DNA from: Eleginops maclovinus
Taxonomy: Eukaryota; Chordata; Actinopteri; Perciformes; Eleginopidae
DNA length: 64,000 bases
Reading direction: 5' to 3'
Assembly (NCBI RefSeq): GCF_036324505.1
Contig: NC_086356.1
Span: 10,168,744 to 10,232,743, forward strand
The notes below the pieces were generated by a model that ran no database searches, was not told the origin of the DNA, and saw only the letters and a list, made by a program, of their open reading frames with translations. Positions 1 through 43,908 of the stretch are shown piece by piece. How positions within the stretch are numbered: the stretch's first letter is position 1; every line of letters starts with the position of its first letter. The position numbers and the translations under genes were made by a program.

Positions 1-768
1 TCCAATAGTCATTAAGATATTTCACTGTAAACCACACCTTTCAACCTCACCAAAGTTATGAGGGCACATCATCTTGGAATCCTGAATGTAATAAAAAAAA
101 CGTTTTGTGGCAATTCATCCAGGAAATACTGAGATATTTTCCTGGATAAGTAAAAACGAATGTTGCTGGATAAAAAAAATCAGGATTTGTCAAGGTGAAT
201 AAGATTTAGTCTTTGGGCAAACTGAATGTCTGTCCCAAATGTTGGAAAGGGAAATCCATCACACAGTGGCTGGGATATTTCAGTCTAGACCAAAATGGCG
301 GTCTGGTTTTTATTTCTTGAATTCATTTGTAGAAAACATTTTCATTTTCCTCTTGCTTTTTCTTCACAGCATCCCAACATCATTGTTAACCCCGTCACCA
401 CCTTTCCCTGACTTCAACTTTTTCACAGATATTCCCATGAGCCTCTACATTAGTTACATTATCTTTTATTCCTCCTCCTCCTCTTCATCACCTCTCGCTC
501 CCATGCCCCTCAGCCCTGACACCAGCCTCCCTTTGAAGTCCTCTTTTAAGAGCACAATTAACCCCCTCCTCCAGACTTCACTCACTTCTCACCTTTTTAA
601 TAAGGCACCTATAGACCAGTGACAGACCTTTTTCTCTTCTTTTTCTCACACACACTCTGTCACACACTCACATGCACACTTAGATCTGCAGGTCCTTACA
701 ACACGCCTGTAAATTCTTCGTCGCTTGGCTGCAAACTCAGAGACCCCTTCCTGGGTATATGCTGAGGC

Positions 769-1015
<247 letters not shown>

Positions 1016-4000
1016 GCAAATGAACAACGGAGACGAGGTGTTTTCTGGAGGTTTGACTCAGTGTTTATGTAGTTTCCGGTACTTTGATACAAAGTGAATC
1101 AGCGGTGACTGGGGGTGAAAAAAGCCATTAAGGCATCAGACGACCTAATTGTTGCTCAGCGTGTGTGCTTGTGTGCATAATACCTGTTGGGTTTAAGAGG
1201 AATTACTTGTGTGTTTGTCGCACCAACATACACAAACGCATTTGGACACCCACTTTTATTCCAAAATAATATGCTGCAGCAGGTTTTTTTTTGCCAGTCA
1301 CCCACAAGAGTTCATTTTAAAAGGGAAGAGGTCATGTCCATTCTCCGGCAGTTCACCCCCATACCTCCAAGTTCTGTAAATGCTGAGTGTTTCCTGCGCT
1401 GGCGGGATACATGGCCTCAGGCCCCCGGAGTAATTTGGTGCAGGGAAATCTAGCCTTTGTGACTCAGCCAGTAGCACGAGGATGTTTTCTATATAATCGA
1501 GGGCCAGGTTGCCTATGAATATGGCCTTAAAGCTTTAGACATTATTAAATGATAATTAAATAAAGCTCATAGCTTGCAGACTGAAAGTATTCAATATCTT
1601 TGCTCAGATTAATTCAAGAGCATTGGGTGGTAAAAGCTGCTTTAACAAAGATATACTGGATTAGATCAAAGTAGAAATATGGTAGCTTACAGTAGATTGC
1701 GAGAATCTAGTTGTGTTTTTTAGTGGCTGTATCTGCATGTTGCAAATATCTTGTTTGTCCAATCTTGATATTAGGCCAACTTGTTATTCTACAGTTCTGG
1801 ACATTCAGAAACACAGGTAATTAGTTTCCTGTCCATTTTTTCAGTTCAAGCAGTAGCTGTAAGTGGGGTTTTTTGTGTGGAAACAGGAGAAGGCTTTCTC
1901 TAACCTGCAGCCAAGTTGGATAGTATTTTATAATCTCAGTGTAAGCTGTAATAATAAAATCTTACAGAACTACACTGAACTGAAAAACAGCCTCAGAGCC
2001 AAAATTACACAAAGATGTTTCCAATACTTTCTGGCAGCCCTTCATGAGCGCAGTAGGGTCCAGAGTTCAGCAGCTCTCGGAGCAGTGACACAGGACTAAG
2101 CCGGCCGAGTATTGAGTTAGATTGAGAGGATATTCCATATGCAAACACAGACGTGCTGCCTTCCTATAATAACTTCCTCAGAAGCGGCGGCAGCTCAGTG
2201 TTGAGCTATTTAAGACCAGCAAGCCTTTGAGGACAGAGGATTTTCCTTCCCCACTGCTCTCTCTCTCCCCCGTCTTTCTCTCTCTTTCTGTCATTAATAA
2301 TATGATATTGTCCCATCTGTCGGGGGAGCCAGCGTGCACCACGTGTTTCCAGTTAGGTTCATCAGAACCTGATGTAGGGAGGCCGAGGGACTGAAACTGC
2401 GAAGCCTGGCCTAGAGTGGGAGCAAGGCAAGGTAATTAAATCACGGGCTCTCCACTATTTCAGTGCACAGGTATATGCTCCAGTGATATATGAAAACTCA
2501 CAAAGCCTGTTTGGAGTATGAAGGACTCCTGGGAAAGACAGTGCTAGTGCTATTATCCACCTAGAAGGGTAAATGGTTGAATAAAGATCTTGTTCCTGAC
2601 CTCTTTTTCTCCCCCCTCCAGATTCTTCGGTTTCATGGCTCCCTGCCAAATGTTTACATACACATATTTTTCACAATACACATGTAATCATATAATTAGA
2701 TTGTCTTATATGATTGGTTTACAAAGTGTAGGTGCCCTGGGACACGAGTAATTTGACATCACTTTCAACATATTTGTACAATGCCATAATGTAAAACACA
2801 AACGAGAAAATGGCCTGATCAAAGGCCTTGTTCTGCCCACTGTTATTACCCCACCTCCAGACAGTATTGCTGCAATCATTCTGTGCTAAATCAGATGCAG
2901 AAATAAACATCCCTGGGGTTTGGATATGTAGCCAAAACTCTCTCAGATCATGGATTGCATCCAAATATCCCACATCCAGACAGAGGGAAAGAGCACATCA
3001 CAACATAAGGTAAAAATTGGACTTTTTCTGTGGATGCTCTGAAGTGGAGTAATGTACACACTTGTCCCTCGGTCCTAAATCAACACAGACGGACACATTC
3101 CCAATCTGTAATCATCTGATCATAAGCATGGCTCTGTGATATTCACTCTGCACAGCTCGCAGTGTTTCTGTGCTGCTGAACCTCTCTGTGCTCTTCCACA
3201 GTCGGGAGTGAAACAGTATCTCAGTGACCTGGGTTAATGCCGCCAGCAGCTCAGTGATGTCAGTGAACGCACCAGCGTGCCCTGAGATGGTGCGGCGGTT
3301 GTCAGGGGAATACCACTCAATTTAGGAAATCACATCTGCTATCATCACGTTGCAGCACCATCAAATCTCTTTTTTAGTGGAACTGAATAGCGAGAAACCA
3401 GAGAGCCGAGCCGGAATCTGTGATGTCATCGTGGTGTGCCACCCAGAACGACAATCAAGATGAGACTGAATTTAGAGCATTTTTTTTGTGATCTTTTGTT
3501 TGTGTTATATGTTAATCATTACATGTTTGTTTTCCCAGAGGAGATGTTCCAGCATACAGTTACAGTCACCTATTCCAACTTATCAAATCGATTATCTATG
3601 CAGCGGAGCACTGGTCACAGATATTCATTGTTTCTGACTACATTAAATGTTCACCATACAGAAAATGGATTTAGCAATTCAAGAAATATTATATCATAAT
3701 GTTGTAATTCGGAGGGTCTCCCTTTGTGGCTGCACTTCCTTGTACAAAAGATCAAATCAGGCCAGAGATCTCTCTTGTCTCTTTCATCACTCATCGATTG
3801 TATTCAGTATTTCTTCATGTGATTCTACTAGGAGCCAAATGTAGATTACTTAAAGGCATATTTGAATTAATATCATCTTTTACTGATTTTGCAGTCATTT
3901 CGATTTTGTTTTATTCCACTTGGTTTTCTTCAGAGAGGACGGCTTTTGAATGTTTCCGTCTAAGGATAGTTATGTAGTAGAAGCTTGTTTTTAAACAGCA

Positions 4001-4887
4001 AACAAACACGGAATGTCTCTATTAAGACTGGTGCCTTTTCCCTGATGCAAAGCAACAAATCTAGATTTTTTCTTACACGCTTAGAGCAGTTGCTTTTTTC
4101 TTTCCTGCATCTACTAAGTGTACACATGTTTGTGTGTTAGCATGCTCTTTCTTTTTTTATGCGTGTTTGCTCATGCTTTCATGTGCATGAATGTGTGTGA
4201 GTGTGTTTGTGGGCCACAGTAGGCTGGAGGCGAGGTTACATCTTGCAGCAATTAAGCTGCATACGTCTCTTACGCCCCTCCACTCGTCTACTGCAGGGTC
4301 TTGTTTCAAGGCCAGCCCGCGTTAGATAAACTGAGTACATTTGACGGCTTGGTGGCGAGGTGCTTGAACACAGCAACAACATGTTGAACACACCAGTTAT
4401 AATTACGAGACAGTAAAATGTGGTAATATTAGCTGTGAGGTAAGCATGTTAACAATGTTGACAAACCATAGAGCTGACGGAAGAGATGAATAGAAGGGTT
4501 AGGAGGAAGGAAAAAGAGTTGAGGATAAGGAAGCATGGAGACATAAGTGAAGGCTGTAATGTGATGACAGTTGCTGAAAATGTGTGAAAGAATATTGGAA
4601 AAGTGTCAGATCCTTTTATTTCCTGTCGAAAGACCTCCCATAAATAAATTTGTAAACACACAATGTTTTTTCAAGGAGAGAGCCTCGGATCAGTGACACT
4701 GAAAAGTTCCCTGATGACAACATGACTGCGCAACAATGCAAGTAGTTATCGGGAATTACCGACATAATGGATGCCAAAAGAGGCACTTGGAATGCCCTGT
4801 GCTAACTCAATTTGGCTGTGTGGTGCAAATTAGAATGTAGATGGTTCAACACTGCCCCATGAAGGCAGACTTAAGATATTCAGTTAC

Positions 4888-5311
4888 AGCAGGGGTGTCC
4901 AAGCTGCGGCCAGTGGTCCATTTTTAATTGGCCCTCAGCAAATTCAAAAAGTATAATGGAATAGGCCCATACATGGCACTTGTGCGTGTCTTATGTTGTA
5001 CTTCTTAAGGTGTCCCTGAGCAAGGCACTGAATTTTTTTAATTTACCCTTCCTGTTTCGCCTTAACCCACACCCCCCCTCCCCACTCTGAGGCTTCTGTT
5101 TTAAGGAATGAGCTGCCAACACTTTTCGTTACAAAATAATGAAACCCTGTCAATGGCAAGCTGTGATGTAGGCTTTTTTTTCTTAAAGCATATTAAATTA
5201 TCCAGAATAATTTTGCTAACTTTATTTGTGAGGCAATATATCTCTAGTGAGTGGTCCAGCCCTTTTGTATGTTTTTCTGAATGTGGCCCTTTCGTAAATT
5301 AAAATGTGGCC
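4888..5311. repeat. Degenerate dispersed repeat (hAT/MITE-like), low confidence
   Basis: The left part (cagcaggggtgtccaagctg followed by GGCC-rich words) resembles the ends of common vertebrate non-autonomous hAT-type repeats. GTGGCC words recur near 5281-5311. A 'gtccctgagcaaggcactga' segment near 5012 resembles the core of fish SINEs, so the stretch may be a mosaic. No intact inverted terminal repeat or target duplication could be delimited. Confidence 0.35.
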
Positions 5312-7610
5312 TCAATTACAGAGTGGATTATTATTGAGCAGATTATTTGTAATAATTAATGCGCTATGATCTTCCCCACATGGCCACATGTGAACACGGA
5401 ACATTGGAACATTGTCACATGACTGTTGACTTTGTCTTTAATGAACCAAATGTCTAAAATAATATGTTGTGCAAATGTTCACATAATAATAGATTAACCG
5501 CCTGTCCCACCACATGGAAATGTCATTAAAATCACAGACATGCATCAGCATGACATGATGGTGTGTGCACATATTTTTATACCCAGATAACAGACTGAAG
5601 GAAAATGCAAACCACAGCAGAGTGATGCACTTGAACAGTCTTTTTGATATTACATTTGTATTGTGGGTACAACTAACCACAGTTTGATCAGTGGCAGGGC
5701 AGAGTTCAGCTGCAGCCCAGACATGTTGAAGATGTCACCCGGCAGGGGACCTTTAAAGGCTTCACATCAATGTACAGTATGTTGATAATCTGCAAATGTG
5801 TCAGATATATAATAATAAATTCCCAGTCCAGATGTATTTAAACAGCAGCCACAATATTGGAAAACAATACTTTCGTAAGCAACAGCACAACGAACACATA
5901 CTGGTAGATAAGTAGCAACACTTGAGCAGATAACGTAGGCCTGCTCACTGAGACCAAGCATACGGCCTATGACGCAAATTAGGGGAAAGCCAGTATACAC
6001 AGTATATAAAGTATATATAAACAAATAGTTAGCAAAGACACGGACATAAAATGTAGAAAATGTTCCAAAAGTGGTGACTTGGCAGCTTAAAGAGCACTAC
6101 TTTATTGCTGCCGTGCTAAATCAGTAGTGAGTCATCGCTCACTAGAAGAACGAATTAGAGTCTCTTCATCTTCATCAGCAACTTCCACTTAAGCCTTTAC
6201 CTCTCATGCTTCTGGTAGATTTGATGGGTTCACAGAAGTCTCTTAGTGGCACATTAATCATCCCTGTAGTGATTCCACATATACACTTGTCCCTCTCTTC
6301 TCTTGCTTCTCTATGATTTCTCTCTTGGCTACAACCTCTTCTCATTTCCTCCCCGAATGGCTCCTTCATCCGCACTTTTCCTCTCCTGGGCTTCGATCTT
6401 CTGTCACGACTTCTTGACATTGTTAAACTCTTCACTCTTTATTTCAAACTTCTTGATCTCTACCCAGAATTATCCTAATGCCTGAAATCGAATTTGTTTG
6501 TATTCATGTATCATAACATGTCTTTCTTTGTGGTAAGTGTGTCAGTGACAGAATAGCTACAATATGAATGGGTTGGACACTTAACTAAGCTCCAACTGAC
6601 ATTTCAATATCTTGCTTTAATAAGCAACAGAAATGACTATAAAAACATTTCCATATTTTCAGATCCTCGCCAAATAACACCAAATTGAATATTTCCGTTG
6701 AGGCAGGCAGAGTTCATCCTGCCACTCACTCAGTCGGCTCTGCTTGACAAATGGAGCCCTGGCTGGATTAGGATCACAGCACCAGGTCTCTCTCCACTAA
6801 CGCCAAGGCCTGAGGGCCGAACGTCTGGGAAAGCAAGATTGACAGGAAGTTGTTGTGTAAAGGCAGAGGTGTGTGTGTGTTTGTATGAATGTGTAGTTAA
6901 TTGCATGCATACACGTATATGTGTGTTTGCCCAGCGGCTAGAACACAGGGCCAGGGCAGGAAACATAGTGGTTGTGCCACCGGTTAGAGGAAACAGAACT
7001 GCAGATAAATTACCCAGAGTCGAGCTGGCAGGACTTCTGAAAACCAAAGCTGAGTGGACATTGAAGGAGAGGACTGAGTGTTGACATGGAAGAAGGTGGG
7101 CCTAACCATGGGTTGAATTGGGTTTTTTCATGTGGGTGGGCTATGTATCAACGCTGGGGGAGGGGGGGGGGGGCATTTGCATCTTACGACAATATTATAA
7201 TACACACACCTTTTGAAATATCTAAACCTTTCAATTACTTTTAAGAGCCTTACATTTCTGAAAAAATCAACAGAAAATATGAATTGCAAAGTTGAATGCA
7301 CCAATCTGGTGCACGTGGATATCATAATTGAGAGGCTACATGAAGACACAATATTGCCCTCTAAAGAAGTCAGTCCTAATTATTATTCTGAATACAGACG
7401 TTCAATGTGCGTTATCATAACCCAGCTTACTCCTACAAAGCACGGTAAACGAGGCGGGCGGTTTGCCGACACTGCCGCAAATCACACCTGAGGGAAGCCC
7501 ACTAGGGGAAGGTTAAAGAGACACCTTTTTTTGACAAACAAGTTTCAACAAACTATTTTGACTTTTTATTGAAATTATCGACATTTCATACATAACAGAC
7601 TGCACTGTGA

Positions 7611-7616
7611 TTTATT
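7611..7616 (-). terminator. Candidate distal poly(A) signal of rai14
   Basis: AATAAA on the minus strand, with a second AATAAA about 45 bases further downstream (7570-7565). It is proposed as the rai14 end because it lies about 2.3 kb from the stop with no intervening gene. Confidence 0.35.
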
Positions 7617-7755
7617 CTTTAAATGTCGACATACAATACAATACTATTTTCTGGATTTTCTCATATTTCCAACATATTATATACTATGACTTTTCAAAAT
7701 ATATTATGGACTTACTATACTATGATTTTCTTTGGCTATATTTTGGGCCAATGCT

Positions 7756-7767
7756 GCCATCTAGTGG
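7756..7767 (-). promoter_or_regulatory. CTCF-like motif
   Basis: The minus strand reads CCACTAGATGGC, a full fit to the CTCF core consensus CCASYAGRKGGC. The same 12-mer occurs at 49818 on the plus strand. Motif match only; occupancy is unknown. Confidence 0.35.
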
Positions 7768-9837
7768 TTATATCCCTCCTTTTTAGTTTGTACTGCTCTT
7801 CTGCTTCACCTAACACTTGGTAAATCAGATTTGACTCTTTAATTTGTGGCTTTGCATTGCGGCTGAACAGCCTCTGTCCTTGTTGGCAAAGGTTTAACTA
7901 ACAACATCTGTCCTAAAGCTGTAAATCCTCTGTTTCACAGTTAGGATCTGGTGTTGTCCCCGTGGTCCTCGAGTGTGGCATGGATATGTGCACATTTAAG
8001 TGTCAAATCAATGAAAAATTGTGAAATTGCTCCTTATTTTAGATGAGATTCAATTGGCTATCTTTGACTAAAAACTTCACAAAAAAATGTCAGTGTTTGA
8101 AAAAGAAAAGGTGGTATTCATATTCTGATTTATACAAATCTTTGGAGGGATCTGGGCTCGGTGTACTGTAGTTGTTTGCATGCAAGGAAAAGAAAAACTA
8201 CTTTCCATTTTATGCTGAAATGCAATACAATTTTAAAAATAAGATGTTGCGGAATAACTTTACTTAGTACAATATCATATCACATCATTTTTACACCAAA
8301 AAAAACCCAGACAAACGACAGTACAGTATCTTGAAAGTGTTTATGTGGGCAACAAAGCAGTTCTCAAACAAGCATTTTTTTCATTTCTCTACAAAACTGT
8401 TAGTGATGAAAAGACCAACAGAAGAGTCATTTCTGTCTTTCCCTTTCAAAATATTTCAGTCAAGGCCTATGATATTTGAGGGTCTTCAGGGTCTAGCAAA
8501 TCTCCGTCAGCTGTAAATCATGTAAAACACAGGTGGGAGAAAGCTTCAGTCAGCCGTAACCAGCGTTGGGTTTGTTAATAATCGCAACAAAGATGATTTC
8601 TAAGTGCATATGGCGTACAGTACTAAGGCAAAGGAGTGTGATGTGAGTTCACAGGTCTGTAGGAGACATGTCCAAAGAAATGCATTTGAAATCTATTCTG
8701 TACCTACAAAAAAACACTGAAAGTGATGGGAGTATCACAAATACAAAGTCAGAAAGCAGACATTCTTGGTAAATGTAAATAAATTAAATAAGGAAGTACA
8801 AGCAAGGCTGGTGAAATTGGCATGTGACTAAAAGTCAGTAATTCTCACCTAAAGTACTGCAGAACCAGGAGACGCTGTCTGATTACAGGCGTGTGACAGC
8901 AGACCACTTCCTTTATCCAACTCATGTTGTATGCTTTTCAAGTAAGGATTTGCTAAACAAAAGACCAACGTGTAAGATTAAAAAAAGATGAGAAATTGTA
9001 AGTACTTAACATTTTACCAACTAACTATCCTCTTTGTCAAACAGACAAACATATTGATCTGACTGTGTTTTTACTACAGTAAACTCTCCTATGAATAATA
9101 ACAGGAATATAAACTAAGTCAGGTGCAACACAAAATAAGGCCATCAAAAATACAGCTATCAAACCTCTTCAGTAAAGTACAGTATCTTAGAAAATATGGC
9201 ATGGTAATACAATGCTGTAAAATACACTTGTTATATATTTTGTGCTAATAGGAAGAGAGCCATACAAACAGCATCATGCTTTTTTCTTGAGAGAGAAAAT
9301 GAGACCAAAATATCAATTCTTTGTCATTTCTGAGCTGGTGTTAAGCAAAGTCACATGCATTGTTAAGAGGGCACAAATAATTTAGTTTGCATCAGGAACA
9401 CGTTGACAACCATGACACCTTTAGACACGTAAAATAATACTAACACTGTTGTATCATAAAATAGATACGAGCAACAGCAGCGCCAACTGTCTTTTTTCCT
9501 CTAAGCGCACCTTGTAACAGGAAATCACGTGTGATTTAACGTTACTGCACACACTGAGACTTTAGATTTGGCTGGAACCACTCGGTTCACTCATTCATTT
9601 GAATGATGCAAAGTATCTGTGTGCTGGGCTTTCCCAAAAACTCTTTGTCTGTCGGACTTACATTAGCAAAGGCAATGAACCCGACTGTAAACCTCCTCCT
9701 CATTAAGAATACTCAGGTTTATTCAGAGGCACCATGTGTTGCCTTGCTTGTAATTAGCATAAGCACCGTGTGAATTCAGACGGGAGGAAATGTGCTGACA
9801 GCAGCAGTTCATGCTTATGGGAAACCAGACCCATAAG

Positions 9838-9875
9838 AGGAGGGGAGGAGGGGGGGAGGGGGGGAGGGGGGGGGT
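9838..9875 (-). repeat. C-rich/G-rich tract just after the rai14 stop
   Basis: The plus strand carries several runs of four to nine G separated by single A bases, beginning a few bases past the TAA stop. In the rai14 mRNA this is a C-rich tract, the kind of sequence poly(C)-binding proteins bind. On the other DNA strand it could fold as a G-quadruplex. Confidence 0.8.
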
Positions 9876-9878
9876 GTC

Positions 9879-40244
<30,366 letters not shown>

Positions 40245-41723
40245 GTTCAGTCTGGTCCATGCAGTCACTCACTCAGTAAAGGCTGTGAAGAAAAAAAACA
40301 CAGATGATGAAAATGAGTGATGTGTAGCTCCATTTCAAATGTGATTTAGTGTTTCAGAAAGAGTAGACTATCAGGTAATTGGGGTCACTATTTCCATACA
40401 AGTTACAGTCAATTTGAGGTGTATGCAGTGCAGCAGGGATTTAGAGTGGCAATAATCTATACCGGTTTTCCTCAAATATCTAAAAATATGCTGTGTATTC
40501 AAGAGTCTTCAGGAGCACTACTTGTAGCATTTTAGTAAGGGACAAAAGCAAATGTGTACAAAGTGTTCATAATATGACTCTATACTCAGTTTTGTAACAA
40601 ACACTTCTGCTTCTCTCTTCTACCTTTCCAATCAATGAGTAGTTTTGGGAATGGAATTTGTGTAGCACATACAATTCTAATTCAAACCTGTTGCTGGAAA
40701 TTGTATCCTGCTTTGTATGGTTTCTCCATAAGGATGTTTTAAATTACCACAGATCCTTTAGGATGTCTGGTGATAAATGTTAACCTCCTCCAGCAACTTC
40801 CAAATGTTCATGCCTAAAATGACCATGTCAGTGATTTACTCCAAAGATCTCATTGTGAGGATAACCAGTCAAAATGAGACTTCTCAGTTAGTTCATTATG
40901 TCTGCTTGTATTTCAACAATGTAAGCCAATTGAACCCCTTTGCAATGATAACTGGCAGTAAAGTCCTAAAGAAATGATATTTTGAAAATGTGAGACCTAA
41001 AAAAGGAATTTTCAGAAACATAGAGCAAGTTAGAGACAGTTTTTCAATTTTCACAGACTCTTTATGTGGGCAGATACTGATGTGATGAAGGAATTGTACA
41101 TAAGGTGGGTGCTTCATGGACAGCCATATCTGGCAGCATTCAAGCCACAGATTAACAACCATTAGCATGGCACATTCATAAAGTACATTTTTTCATTTTC
41201 TGTAAAATGTCAACAGCACATCAATGGCAAATTGGGGAAAATAACAATTGAAGTGATCGTGGAATGTGAACATCTTTATATGTAGTCTATCAGAAGCGAA
41301 TTGAAAAAACAGAGACGCGTTGTTAATGTGTTGTCTCTGTCAATGTTGGACGGCACATTTAACTTTAACTACTGAATCTATTGTCCAACTCCAATGGAGC
41401 ACGAACCACGGTTTATCAAGTAGCTAGCTACCTGTGCATATTTGCATACTGCCCTCAAACAATGGAAGTTATGCATTAACACATGCACAAACAAACACGG
41501 GCAAAGCTGTAACTCGTTTAGCAATTAGCACAAAAAGCATCAAATGCGCGCGTCTTGCATCATCGTACATAAACAATGAGTTTGAACGCTTTGTAACAGC
41601 AGCGTTTAACTTACCACCGAGACTTACAACACTTGGATAGTTGTGACGCTTTTGTTTCAAATGCTTCGACATCATTCCGATCAACAACTACTTACATGAT
41701 GTGAAATTACTGGACACACTTAC

Positions 41724-41960
41724 CTAGTTATGTCCTGGGGTCGCAGGAGGGCTGGACTCATAAAAAAAACTGATACACAACCGCGTTTTGTGCCAAAAAC
41801 AGATTTCCTAGCGAGCCGGTGAGAACACAGCGAGCCGTAGTTGAGGTTAGTCGAGCAGAAGGATGCATAAAGGAGGAGGAAACAGTGCGTCCCGAGACAC
41901 TGGCCCGGCTCGGCCCGCATACATTAAAAGTTGTTCCTTGAGTCCTGACTGTCTCTCGCT
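41724..41960 (-). other. rai14: Probable non-coding first exon of rai14
   Basis: On the minus strand a CpG-containing segment ends with ...CATAACTAG and a consensus GTAAGT donor (41723-41718). It lies 1.4 kb upstream of the start-codon exon. The 5' boundary is not defined; a start around 41.9-42.0 kb is inferred from the CpG-rich zone and the CRE just upstream. Confidence 0.55.
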
Positions 41961-42060
41961 CGGGACTCAACTCAACGGCTGGTGCCCGGTTTAGGGTAGT
42001 GACGTCACTATCCCAGTGCTCTCGTGACCGCGGCGAGAGAGCCCTCTTCAGTTGCCCCAT
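41961..42060 (-). promoter_or_regulatory. rai14 promoter zone with CRE
   Basis: The zone contains the full palindromic cAMP-response element TGACGTCA (42000-42007) and CCGCGGCGAGAG nearby. It is the most CpG-rich part of this section and sits directly upstream of the inferred non-coding first exon. Binding is not shown, only motif presence. Confidence 0.5.
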
Positions 42061-42677
42061 TCATGTTTGGTTGAAGGGGTATTTTCCACAGAACGACACT
42101 CTGCTAGAACAGAATACATTAGAATATAATAAAGTCCTTTTTTACTTAAGGTTTTGTTAATGTACCAAAATGTATAGCCTATTTTTCAGGTTTTTGACTA
42201 AAACCCTGAGCTCCCATGACACCCCCAATAATGGCGTCTATCATTTAAAACAGTTATGTCTGGAGTAGAGTACTATAGAAGCTTTTTTCAGGTTTCAACC
42301 CGTTCAGTAGGTCTATTCATTAGGTTTTTTTAAATGTATGATTTATTTTTTATACAACTAATAAAGCCATAGTTATGTTTATTTGCATAAAGAGGGTATT
42401 TCAGCAGATTATTATTGCACCTCCATACGTTTTGGGGACTAGCAATTTAGGAAAATACAGGTTTGATAAGAATGTTAAAAAATAAGAATATTCAAGATAT
42501 TCAAACTTTTAATCCTTAGGAGTCAAGTTCCCAAAAGTTGTATCATAACTTTTCCATAAAGCAAAGGATCCATATTATAAACAAAGCAAACTATTTCTAC
42601 AAACATATAGTAGTATCACAATGTGTTAAAGCAGTATAAATCATGCCTTGGGTTAAGAAACCTCCAGTCGAACACCA

Positions 42678-42709
<32 letters not shown>

Positions 42710-43740
42710 AAAGGCCATGTTGCAACTGCACTGCAGTGAAACTTATCCAAGCAGGTAAGGACATGTCTGAGCAGTACAGTTGTAATGATGTTGTTTGGTA
42801 ATGTGAGACAATCCTACTGTTGTGTCATAGTAAACCAAAACTATTGATTTAAAGTGAATGTGATGAAAGGTTTTGATTTAACACCAACATGTGTTTCAGG
42901 GTATATCATTCATATACATTTTATTGTGGTATACTCAGATTGTCATGGCATATCCGAACATATTTCCTGAGTATGTTTTACAGTCAGAAAAAGGAAAATG
43001 ACTCAAGAGACAATATAACATAGAGACATAGACACCTGCTCATAGATTAGTCTGCTTAGCTAAGGTGAGGCCCCTTTTATTACAACATTTTGACTCAACA
43101 GATATGGCTCCAGTTTATAGACAACCAAAGAATCTAGGCACTATTGGCACGAAATCTTAAGTAAATGTCCAGACAGTGACATCTAGTGGATAAATAATAT
43201 ACAACACTGTTTTTCTGTATTATGGATCATGTATTTAATATAAAATAGTGTCTGAATGTTTTGAAATACATATTTCACCCGATTTCAAACGGCTCACAAA
43301 AAGTGTCTGCCCAAAAAAGGTATAATAACAGTGCTGTAGAAGTTGAGCTTTCCTGGATTCATGCAAAACCTCCAAATAATTAATAAAGTCACTTAGTGCT
43401 CAAGTTTAGCTCGTCTTTTACGATATGATTTTTGTATGTTTTGTTTATATTATATCATTTTGTATGTTTGAAACAGATTGATCCACTAAATACTGAGAAT
43501 TTAATGAGTGACGTAACTGTCATGCGATTAAAATCAAAGAGTCTTTATGTGCAAGACATAGATTTTCCCTATGTATCTTTCAACAACCTTCTAATCTGCA
43601 AATACAGTATTTCGTCTATCATGTAACAGCTAATATGCTGCTGTCACATTTTACATCATAAATTACAACATGCATTGGATGGGAATACTCTAAATCTATC
43701 TCTATAGTGTGTTTGTTACGGCTGAGTGCTCCAGGAAGAC
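42061..43740. other. Intergenic spacer between divergent rai14 and scarb2
   Basis: AT-rich, with no supported exon. It contains a (GAT)n tract at 42678-42710 and one CTCF-like word with a mismatch near 43169-43180. The two genes point away from each other across it, so it may hold shared regulatory sequence. Confidence 0.6.
42678..42710 (+). repeat. (GAT)n trinucleotide repeat
   Basis: Eleven tandem ATG/GAT units in the rai14-scarb2 spacer. Confidence 0.9.
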
Positions 43741-43756
43741 CGACATCGTCGAAGAA

Positions 43757-43766
43757 ACCGGAAGTG
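43757..43766 (+). promoter_or_regulatory. ETS-family site in scarb2 promoter
   Basis: ACCGGAAGTG is a full ETS (GABP/ELK-type) match about 150 bases upstream of the scarb2 start codon. A second CCGGAT-type word follows near 43787. Such sites are common in TATA-less housekeeping promoters. No CLEAR (TFEB) palindrome was seen close by. Confidence 0.45.
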
Positions 43767-43908
43767 GTAACAGGGAACTATTTCATTCCGGATGTTGGTC
43801 TCTGAATCACCCAGAAAGTTCCTGGGCCATCAAAACAAAAACAGCGCTCACACTGTAGCTAATGTCAGTGAGAGCTACTGTATTTCCTTCTTAGTCTGTT
43901 CTTTCACC

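Larger units (their letters stand above)
7565..9878 (-). other. rai14: Probable 3' untranslated region of rai14
   Basis: This follows the rai14 stop codon on the minus strand and contains no further coding signal. AATAAA signals read on the minus strand at 7616-7611 and 7570-7565, which would give a 3' UTR of about 2.3 kb. Another AATAAA lies at 9723-9718, only about 155 bases after the stop, so a short 3' UTR is also possible. The UTR begins with a striking C-rich tract (9838-9875). Which poly(A) site is used cannot be told from sequence alone. Confidence 0.45.
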
